NCBI RefSeq assembly: GCF_013184805.1
Contig: NZ_JAATNG010000001.1
Span: 1,550,001 to 1,614,000 of the forward strand
DNA from: Pseudoruegeria sp. HB172150
GTDB taxonomy: Bacteria; Pseudomonadota; Alphaproteobacteria; Rhodobacterales; Rhodobacteraceae
DNA length: 64,000 nt
Direction: 5' to 3'
Shown: positions 27,666 to 34,636 of the stretch, piece by piece
Layout: each line of letters opens with the position of its first letter
Position numbering within the stretch: the first letter of the stretch is position 1
Made by a program: the position numbers and the translations under genes
The notes under the pieces: model-generated
Told to the model about the DNA's origin: nothing
The model's input: the letters and a program-made list of their open reading frames with translations, nothing else
The model's database searches: none

Positions 27666-28944
27666 CGCATTCCTTATTCCTGCAGTCGGCGGCGCCGCGC
27701 TGGTTCTTGGCGTCGGTTACGGTTTGGCGACCCGCTCCTATCGTGCTAGCGAAGCCGAGGTTGCCCTGGCGCAGGCCAGCGCCGCAGAGGAACGCGCCTC
27801 GGCTGAAGCCGATAAGGTCGCGGCACTGACAATCGAGGTCGATAAACTGACCGCCGCCGAAACCGAACTGACCTTGCAGATCGAAGGCCTGAAAACAGCC
27901 TCCGCACCGGCGCGTCTCGGCGATCCGCTGCCCGAAGACGAGACCTTCGACCTCGGCCGTACCGCCACGATTGACGAGGTCGCCGCTTGGAACATCGACG
28001 TTCGCCCGGACGGGCAGGGCTTGCCACTAGGCTCCGGCGACGTGATGACCGGCGAGGAACTTTACACCGACAATTGTGCCATGTGTCACGGCGATTTCGG
28101 CGAAGCGATCGACCGCTGGCCGGTCCTTGCCGGTGGCAACGGAACGCTGGCAAGTGAGAATCCGGTCAAGACCATCGGGTCCTACTGGCCCTATCTCTCA
28201 ACGGTCTACGACTACGTCCACCGCGCCATGCCCTTCGGCAACGCGCAGTCTCTCAGCGGCGACGACGTCTATTCCATCGTCGCCTACCTGCTATACCTGA
28301 ACGATCTCGTGGATGAAGATTTCGAACTATCGAACGAGAATTTCACGGGAATCCAGCTTCCCAACGAAGACAACTTCTTCCTCGACGACCGCACGGAAGG
28401 CGAGCTTGCTAGTTTCTCTGCAGATGCCTGTATGGAGAATTGCAAGGACACCGTGGAAATCACCGCCCGTGCCGCTGTGATCGACGTGACGCCCGACGAC
28501 ACGGCCGCCCGCGCGCGGCGAGAGGCAGCGGCGACCGACAGTGGTGACACCGTCGTCGTGGAAGCCAGCGCCGAAACGCCCGCCAGGGAGGAGACAGCTG
28601 CGGCAATCGAAGAAGCCGACGATGTCGCACTTGTCGCTGCAGGTGAAACGGCATTCAAGAAATGCAAAACTTGCCATCAGGTCGGCGAAGGCGCCAAGAA
28701 CCGCACAGGTCCGGTCCTGAATGGCATTTTCGGCCGTGTCGCGGGCAGCGTCGACGGCTTCCGATACTCGAACCCATTCAAGGTCCTTCATGACGAAGGC
28801 TTCACCTGGACGGAAGAAAGGGTCGCGGAGTTCCTGGCCCAACCGAAGAGCTATATTAAAGGAACGAAGATGTCTTTCGCCGGATTTGACGATGAGGGCG
28901 ACATCGAGGCTGTCGTCGCCTACCTGAAAGCGTTTGATGAATGA
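27649..28944 (+). CDS. soxD: Dihaem cytochrome c SoxD, electron-accepting subunit of SoxCD
   Basis: A 431-residue dihaem cytochrome. Haem sites are C143-A-M-C146-H147 in the first domain and C339-K-T-C342-H343 in the second. The N-terminus is a transmembrane segment (FLIPAVGGAALVLGVGYG) followed at residues 30-85 by an Ala/Glu-rich stretch with heptad character (EVALAQASAAEERASAEA), which suggests a coiled coil. Between the two cytochrome domains is an acidic, low-complexity linker (about residues 275-325). Longer than classic SoxD in the N-terminal part, it is probably membrane-tethered. Its start overlaps soxC by 17 bases. Confidence 0.92.
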   Translation: MSKSLSAFLIPAVGGAALVLGVGYGLATRSYRASEAEVALAQASAAEERASAEADKVAALTIEVDKLTAAETELTLQIEGLKTASAPARLGDPLPEDETFDLGRTATIDEVAAWNIDVRPDGQGLPLGSGDVMTGEELYTDNCAMCHGDFGEAIDRWPVLAGGNGTLASENPVKTIGSYWPYLSTVYDYVHRAMPFGNAQSLSGDDVYSIVAYLLYLNDLVDEDFELSNENFTGIQLPNEDNFFLDDRTEGELASFSADACMENCKDTVEITARAAVIDVTPDDTAARARREAAATDSGDTVVVEASAETPAREETAAAIEEADDVALVAAGETAFKKCKTCHQVGEGAKNRTGPVLNGIFGRVAGSVDGFRYSNPFKVLHDEGFTWTEERVAEFLAQPKSYIKGTKMSFAGFDDEGDIEAVVAYLKAFDE

Positions 28945-29000
28945 CGCGACTTAATCGGACGACACCTGAAACCGAACTGAAGACCCGAAAGGATCGAGCC

Positions 29001-29432
29001 ATGAGAATCATCGCTGCGCTCATTGCTGGCGTTGCCTTCGCGCAGGCTGCACTTGCCGAGGAAGCTGTAACCTACGACTTTGGCGGCAGCTTCGAGGATG
29101 CGACCTTTGCCGTTGAATCGGCCATCGTCGACCAGGGACTTGTCATCGATTACGTCAGCCATGTGGGCGAGATGCTGAACCGCACCGGCGAGGATGTAGG
29201 CAGCGACGTTAGCCTCTTCGACGCGGCGGATGTCTTCCTATTCTGCTCTGCCGTCGTCTCGCGCGAGGTGATGGAAGCGGATCCAATGAACGTCGTCCAT
29301 TGTCCCTACGGGATTTTCGTCGCCTCAATGGACGGAAAGGTGGTCATTGGTCATCGCGACTATCCGGACGGGCCGATGGACAAGGTGGAGACACTGCTCG
29401 ACGACATCATCCAAGACGCAATCGCCGATTAA
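29001..29432 (+). CDS. Secreted DUF302 protein in the sox locus
   Basis: A 143-residue protein with a signal peptide (MRIIAALIAGVAFAQAALA) and a DUF302 domain; the LFCSAVVSREVMEADP and CPYGIFVASMDGKVVIGHRD segments fit that domain. DUF302 proteins have a small alpha/beta fold, and some sit near sulfur or copper genes. It has two cysteines in the mature part. The start is MRII at 29001 after AGGATCGAG; the longer frame from 28941 overlaps soxD. It lies 56 bases after soxD. The function is not known. I infer a periplasmic accessory role in sulfur oxidation from position only. Confidence 0.75.
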   Translation: MRIIAALIAGVAFAQAALAEEAVTYDFGGSFEDATFAVESAIVDQGLVIDYVSHVGEMLNRTGEDVGSDVSLFDAADVFLFCSAVVSREVMEADPMNVVHCPYGIFVASMDGKVVIGHRDYPDGPMDKVETLLDDIIQDAIAD

Positions 29433-29520
29433 GGCTCGCACACGCAAACATTCGCATATCTTGACCCACATCATGCCCAATGAGTCGCTTCGCTACTAAA
29501 GGGACCGACGGAGGCATCCG

Positions 29521-30588
29521 ATGCTGGAACAACTGATCGACGGCTACGGCGAGGCAAGGCTCCTTGGCGTTTCGGGGCTGGCCGTTGGGCTTCTTTTTGG
29601 CGCTGCCGCGCAACATTCCCGGTTCTGCCTGCGGGCCGCGACCATTGAGGTGTCTGAACGCCGCCTGGGCCAACGCATGGCGGTTTGGCTTTTGGCTTTC
29701 TTTACGGCACTGCTGGCGACGCAATTGGCCATCGTTTCTGGTAAACTCGACGTCTCGGGTGCGCGTCAGCTTGCCGCAACCGGCAGCCTCAGCGGCGCGG
29801 TCATCGGCGGGTTGATGTTCGGCGCGGGGATGATCCTTGCACGTGGATGTGCCAGCCGGCTGTTGGTCCTGTCGGGTACGGGCAACCTACGGGCACTGGT
29901 GACCGGTCTTGTGGTGACGCTGGTGGCTCAGGCCTCCTACCGTGGTGTCCTTGCCCCGGCTCGGGAAGCGATTTCTACGCTTTGGGTCGTGCCCGGCGGC
30001 GACACCCGTAATTTGGCCGCAATGCTGGGCGTCGGCAATTGGGCTGCGGTGGCGTTTGGGACGGCGGGGCTGGTTTTCGGTCTTGAGTTCGCTCGTCGAA
30101 TTGGGCTGACCGCAACCCGCCTGATTGCCGCCGCATTGGTCGGCGTTTCCGTGGCACTCGGCTGGATTGCGACCTACGCCATTGCCTCGGTTTCGTTCGA
30201 AGTGATTCCAATCGCCTCGGTGACATTCACCGGACCGTCGACCGACACGCTAATGGCGCTGGTCACGGAGAGGAGCCTTCCTTTGTCATTCGGTATTGGC
30301 TTGGTGCCGGGAGTCTTCGTCGGGTCGGCCGTGGCCGCGCTTTTGACCGGGGAGTGGCGGCTTCAGCGGTTCGGTCGGGACACGCCGATGGAACGGCATC
30401 TGGCTGGCGCCGTGCTGATGGGTTTCGGCGCAATGCTCGCCGGCGGCTGCGCGGTCGGGGCAGGGGTCTCGGGCGGTGCCATCCTTGCGTTGACCGCCTG
30501 GATTGCGGTGGCTTCGATGTGGGCGGGTGCCATCCTGACCATCGCACTCACGGACCGGCGCAGGTCACGTCCAGTTCCCTCTGCCTGA
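29521..30588 (+). CDS. soxT: YeeE/YedE-family sulfur-compound transporter (SoxT2)
   Basis: A 355-residue polytopic membrane protein of the same family as the protein at 19035-20090. Cysteine motifs are HSRFCLRAATIEVSERR, ARGCASRLLVLSGTGNLR and GGCAVGAGVSGGAILALT, in the same order and spacing as in SoxT1, but the sequences differ a good deal. It is in the sox transcription direction, 88 bases after the DUF302 gene. The spacer holds a half-site ATTCGCATA similar to the other sox spacers. It probably imports a reduced sulfur species. It converges on the SoxH-like gene, with 31 bases between stops. Confidence 0.82.
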   Translation: MLEQLIDGYGEARLLGVSGLAVGLLFGAAAQHSRFCLRAATIEVSERRLGQRMAVWLLAFFTALLATQLAIVSGKLDVSGARQLAATGSLSGAVIGGLMFGAGMILARGCASRLLVLSGTGNLRALVTGLVVTLVAQASYRGVLAPAREAISTLWVVPGGDTRNLAAMLGVGNWAAVAFGTAGLVFGLEFARRIGLTATRLIAAALVGVSVALGWIATYAIASVSFEVIPIASVTFTGPSTDTLMALVTERSLPLSFGIGLVPGVFVGSAVAALLTGEWRLQRFGRDTPMERHLAGAVLMGFGAMLAGGCAVGAGVSGGAILALTAWIAVASMWAGAILTIALTDRRRSRPVPSA

Positions 30589-30619
30589 ACATGTTCAAAA
30601 CTCGGCTGGCTTGCACAGC

Positions 30620-31528
30620 CTACTGCTCGGCTGTAACGAACCGATACCCGACCCCATCCGCAACGATCTGGCCGATCCCGCCACCGGGTAGATGGAACCC
30701 CACGACCTTCGCCTTTTCCGCGGTCAGCCGTTTGATTAGCGCCATCCGCGTTGCGGCGCCCATATCCGAGTCCTGATCACTGCCGATTCGCCAGCTGGGC
30801 CAACCAAACGAAACATGCGGATTGGCAATAGCGTCGCCAATGACAAAAACGCTATCGCTACCGCCGACCTCGAATGACATGTGTCCGGGGGTGTGCCCAT
30901 AGGTCGCCACCGCCGAAATGCCTGGCAGAACCTCTGCGCCGTCGTCGAAGAATTCAATGTTATCCTCCAGCATCTCCAGCCGCCGCCTCGCCCCAACGGC
31001 AAAGGCCTGTCGGTCCGTGCTGATCTCGTCCACGGTTTCCTCCCGCATCCAGTAATCCCATTCAACCCGGCCGATCCGATACTCGGCATTGGGAAATGTG
31101 AAATCCTCGAATTCGTCGATGACTCCCCACAGGTGGTCGGGATGCGCGTGGGTGAAGATGATGTGCGTTATGTCCTCCGGCGCTACACCTGCCGCATCCA
31201 GATCTTCTAGGAGCGCCCCGGCTGTTGTCATGAAATCCGACCCGGCTCCGGCGTCGAACAGTACGGTTCGCTCGCCGTCCCGAAAGAGCGTCAGATTGCA
31301 GGGCGATTCCAACTGGACTTCGTTTAGACGGTAGCGGGACAGGACGGCAGCCCGTTCGGAATCGGACAGCGGAGCCAGGACGAATGAAACCGGAAGCACA
31401 AGGTGACCGTCACTGACCGTTGTCAGCGTGCCGGAACCGGATTGCACCTGGGCCACGACTTTCCGGGATAAAGCAGATAGAGCGGCCGGTCCGGCCATGA
31501 GCGATGTCAGAAACCCGCGTCTGTCCAT
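30620..31528 (-). CDS. soxH: Secreted MBL-fold metallohydrolase (SoxH-like)
   Basis: A 302-residue metallo-beta-lactamase-fold protein. It has a Tat-type leader (MDRRGFLTSLMAGPAALSAL), so it acts in the periplasm. Metal ligands are in FTHAHPDHLWG (HxHxDH), GHTPGHMSFEV and GDAI, and a later histidine in VGFHLPGGG. In Paracoccus pantotrophus the last sox gene, soxH, codes for a metallohydrolase of this fold that is not essential for thiosulfate oxidation; position suggests the same protein here, although the orientation is reversed. I set the start at 31528 after GGAGGAG. An exact ATTC-N8-GAAT palindrome lies 29 bases upstream, so it is probably SoxR-controlled. Confidence 0.78.
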   Translation of the reverse strand: MDRRGFLTSLMAGPAALSALSRKVVAQVQSGSGTLTTVSDGHLVLPVSFVLAPLSDSERAAVLSRYRLNEVQLESPCNLTLFRDGERTVLFDAGAGSDFMTTAGALLEDLDAAGVAPEDITHIIFTHAHPDHLWGVIDEFEDFTFPNAEYRIGRVEWDYWMREETVDEISTDRQAFAVGARRRLEMLEDNIEFFDDGAEVLPGISAVATYGHTPGHMSFEVGGSDSVFVIGDAIANPHVSFGWPSWRIGSDQDSDMGAATRMALIKRLTAEKAKVVGFHLPGGGIGQIVADGVGYRFVTAEQ

Positions 31529-31556
31529 TCCGCACTCTCCTCCAAATGCGCATAAT

Positions 31557-31572
31557 ATTCGCAATCATGAAT
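31557..31572. promoter_or_regulatory. Candidate SoxR operator ATTC-N8-GAAT upstream of the soxH-like gene
   Basis: ATTC-GCAATCAT-GAAT, an exact match to the SqrR/SoxR-type site, 29 bases upstream of the soxH-like start. With the site upstream of soxX this gives two exact copies in the locus. Confidence 0.6.
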
Positions 31573-31743
31573 AATACACCGCAACGTCCTGGTCCGCCAA
31601 TCATTCTGTTCGTACAATACGCTATGGCGGTCAGTCGCACCCTTGCCGGATCGCTCGAAAGCCAAATCAACCCGGCCGCTTGAATCGGCGCGGCCGGACT
31701 TATTAGAGCCCGGCCGCAGCGCAATATTAAAGTCTGTCCAAGT

Positions 31744-32346
31744 TCACTCGACGCGGTAGTCAATCCGCTCAAGTCCCATTTCGCTGGCAAGGATTGCCGC
31801 CCGGCGGTCCAGAACCACCTTTCTAGGTTGCCACCCCCATTCGGTGTCTTGTCTCGTCGGTATCCAGGTCAGTTCTCCGCCCAGACGCCAAGGGTCTATG
31901 ACAATACCGTCATACATGCTGTCGCCGCGGCGCGAGATGATCGCCGTGGAATGGTCTAGCACCCTGCGCCCGATCGCGCGATGGATGGTCAGGGTCTCGA
32001 AATCTTCCGCCACCAGACGCTTTTCCATATCCTCGGCCCAATGCTTGCAAAGCCCGCGCGGCTTTGTTCCGTTGTTGACCTTGATGTTGTGGATGAGCGC
32101 GGAATCTGTGATTTCGTAATCCAGTGCCAGTTCATGCGTTGCGACGTAGGAAACGCGCGCCGCGCGCGCCGCTTCTACCGGGTTGATGCCTGGCCCGAGT
32201 GACAGGATTGCGTCCTCCAGTTTCTGAATGTCCTCTTCGCTTCCGGGCGGCGGAGTGCCATATGGGACGCCTTGTGGATTCTCGGCACAGGCGGACAGCG
32301 CCAGCAAGGCAGCGAAGGCAATTAGCAGTTTCTTGACCGGTACCAC
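31744..32346 (-). CDS. Lipoprotein with transglutaminase-like Cys-His-Asp signature (left paralog)
   Basis: A 200-residue lipoprotein. The leader VKKLLIAFAALLALSAC ends in a classic lipobox cysteine. The rest matches no family I can name but keeps C in GLCKHWAEDM, H in LDHSTAII and D in GIVIDPWR in the order and context of transglutaminase-like cysteine enzymes. The start is a GTG with AGGAG ten bases upstream. A paralog with about 60 percent identity by eye lies at 53126-53731, on the same strand at the other end of the capsule block. I infer that it is exposed in the periplasm or at the outer membrane. The enzymatic role is speculation from motif order. Confidence 0.65.
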   Translation of the reverse strand: MVPVKKLLIAFAALLALSACAENPQGVPYGTPPPGSEEDIQKLEDAILSLGPGINPVEAARAARVSYVATHELALDYEITDSALIHNIKVNNGTKPRGLCKHWAEDMEKRLVAEDFETLTIHRAIGRRVLDHSTAIISRRGDSMYDGIVIDPWRLGGELTWIPTRQDTEWGWQPRKVVLDRRAAILASEMGLERIDYRVE

Positions 32347-32539
32347 TTTGATCGTGCTCCTACCTCAGTTTTGGTTTCACAGGTCTCGGTAACCGAACCT
32401 TGATTCAGCCGGCAGCCGTGTGAACGGCAAGACCATATTCGGTTGCTTCAAGCGCGGCAAACCAGTTTGGCGCTTCACACGAGCAAACGCCGCAACGTAT
32501 TGACTGTTAGTGGAAGCGGACGCCGAGCTCCAAAATAGG

Positions 32540-33511
32540 CTAGAAAATCCGTATCAGGCGAAGAAGGGCAAGCAGCCGTAGAGCATTTGCGCCCTGGCGC
32601 GGCAGCCCGAGGTAAAGCGGGATGGGTGTGCCGCGAAACCGGTTCTTATACTCGGCTAGCCCCTTGGTACTAAAAACTCTGTTGTTTACCCAGTCGGATT
32701 CATGCGCTTTTTCCAATGATTTCCTCAGCCATTTCAGTTCGTGGTCAAAGCCGGACGGTTCAATGGCGGCAATGGGTGCGATGCCCATATAGACGAATTC
32801 AATGCCTTCTGCCTGAAAGGCGTCGATTGCAGCGCGCATGATGGCCAAGTCAAGATAGGCGGAGTTTTCTGGCTGGCGCCGCTTTTGCGAGGCCAGGTAC
32901 CCGATGGTCTTTCCACCGGAGTAGACAGGGTCGAAATTGATGATACCGATTGGCATCCCATCTTCGGAAAGGGCAAAGAACCTGCGGACCTCCGGCTCCG
33001 GATCAACCGTGAATTCGCGATTTAGAAAGCGGATCTCACGCGTCGTGATCTTGGTCTGCTGCCACTGTCGTGACAGTTTTCTTAGGCGGCGGGCTGAGAC
33101 CGCGCGGTCCGGCTGTTCGGTAACGGTCATGCCTTTGCCGTTCAACCAGTTCGTGGAGTAGCGCACTCGTTTGTACGTTCCTCCGGCAAAGCTGTGTGTC
33201 GCAAGATCGATAACGGCGTCATGGCCGACCTGATTGATGCGATATCCAAACCGTGAAAGCGTCAGAGCAGTGTGTTGTCGGCAAGCTACAAATACAGGGG
33301 TGCCGAAGGCTTCGATGAATTCCGAAATGAGGGCCGGCGCGTCTTCAGGCGCGGCTACGGGATCGCCGAGCACAAACGTGTGGCCCATCTTTTGAGCGTA
33401 GGTGATCATTCCACGTCTGTCGCCGAATGTGTTCAGATAGCTCTCGGTGATGACCGGATAGGCCAGAGGAAAATCCCCATGCTGGCGTAGGTGCTGCCAG
33501 CGCATGTCCAT
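32540..33511 (-). CDS. DUF2156 (LPG-synthase C-terminal-like) GNAT-fold protein
   Basis: A 323-residue protein of the phosphatidylglycerol lysyltransferase C-terminal (DUF2156) family. Features are GDRRGMITYAQKMGHTFVLGDP early, DPVYSGGKTIGYLASQKRR and LDLAIMRAAIDAFQAEGIEFVYMG, then the end FSTKGLAEYKNRFRGTPIPLYLG, typical of the double-GNAT fold. It has no transmembrane half, unlike MprF. Members transfer aminoacyl or acyl groups to lipids, but many are unassigned. The start at 33511 has a weak GGGA; an upstream ATG at 33586 is possible. It sits between the left lipoprotein and the PKS gene, and a link to lipid modification is inferred from that. Confidence 0.72.
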   Translation of the reverse strand: MDMRWQHLRQHGDFPLAYPVITESYLNTFGDRRGMITYAQKMGHTFVLGDPVAAPEDAPALISEFIEAFGTPVFVACRQHTALTLSRFGYRINQVGHDAVIDLATHSFAGGTYKRVRYSTNWLNGKGMTVTEQPDRAVSARRLRKLSRQWQQTKITTREIRFLNREFTVDPEPEVRRFFALSEDGMPIGIINFDPVYSGGKTIGYLASQKRRQPENSAYLDLAIMRAAIDAFQAEGIEFVYMGIAPIAAIEPSGFDHELKWLRKSLEKAHESDWVNNRVFSTKGLAEYKNRFRGTPIPLYLGLPRQGANALRLLALLRLIRIF

Positions 33512-33586
33512 CGAAATTTCCCGCTCGGGAGTTCGGATCAAGCGGCGGTCGCAAGTCTTGTCGACGGTTCTCCAAAAGACTGACAT

Positions 33587-34636
33587 TTGCAGGAGATTAC
33601 TTCCAACCTTGGGTTAATGCGTCAGAGCAAAGAGCCATCTGGCTTTGGCCCTTTGCCAGTCCTGAATTGCCTCTATTCGCTGCGAAAGTCCATTCCGCCC
33701 GAATCCGAGCAATAATCAGCGTTGCTGTTTTCGCCCGATGATGTCTTGGACCCCGGCAGCTTAACCACAGTGAAGCTGCCAGCCACAGCGGGGCGTCGCT
33801 ATAGTCACAGCGGCGACGAAAGAGACGTGCTGTCCGATCGGATCACGAGAGCACGGGATGGCAGCGCACCGCTCCGACGTCGGGTCGCGATCTGTGTTTA
33901 ATTGGCCGCACTGTCGGAAAAACTCCACAAACCGGTCTGCCCGGTGAGGGGGCAGTCGGCACGGACGTCCTCACCCTCGTGCGTCGTCCTTCTACCACGA
34001 GCCGATCCCGCCGGTCCGAATGGACCAGTGTCTCGTGCCAAACGTATTCACATGCGCAATATCTTGTTGATCCGTCCAGGTAATTGCAAAAGATTTAGTC
34101 TCTTCAAGGTGATACATGCTCGACGAGCCCGACAGAAGGTCGATAAAACCGCCCGCCATCTTCACATTTAGCATCTGAGCAGGGCACATAACTCTGATCG
34201 TCCTAGCTTCCGGAAATTTGGTTCCACGCTTTCGCTTCCCGCAATTGGTCGGCTGCATGACAGTCCAATGTCGACTTTCGCAGGCCTGCAAGCGGCGGTA
34301 AGCTGCTGCCGATGTGTTGCCTGCCCAGGCCAAATGGGGCAGGACACGCAGAGACTGTATTACGTGCCGGAAGAGGTGTTAAGCGCTGCAGGAGAATTCA
34401 CATCTCGCCCTGAGCGCACATCGGAAACGCCCGTCCCAAATCGCGGGGTCAAAGCAACATGATGTTGGAAATCTGCTATATCTCGACACGTTTGCGTTGT
34501 CTTCCTCAACTGTTAAGGTCGACGATGTGAGTGGTCTGGCCGCGCAGGCAGTCACGAGACGAATTGGCGTATGAACCGAACGGAAAAACGTCGGAATTTC
34601 TAGCCCCTGGAAAGGGACAGCAAGAGTGGTGCAGGT
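33587..34636. other. Long spacer upstream of the PKS gene, no gene seen
   Basis: About 1050 bases with no convincing gene; the several frames of 60-170 codons in both directions lack family features and ribosome sites. It should carry the promoter(s) for the rightward PKS operon. A tiny 10-codon frame at 34571-34603 precedes the PKS start, but nothing marks it as a leader peptide. Confidence 0.5.

Noticed and set aside
31690-31717. 8-bp GC-rich inverted repeat (GCGGCCGG / CCGGCCGC) between the soxH-like and lipoprotein genes
   Set aside because: The loop is 12 bases and no T-tract follows on either strand, so it is not a convincing terminator; GC-only palindromes of this length are common in this DNA.
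33760-33830. Short inverted repeat CGTCGC / GCGACG in the PKS upstream spacer
   Set aside because: Six-base arms with a 13-base loop are expected by chance in a 1-kb GC-rich spacer.
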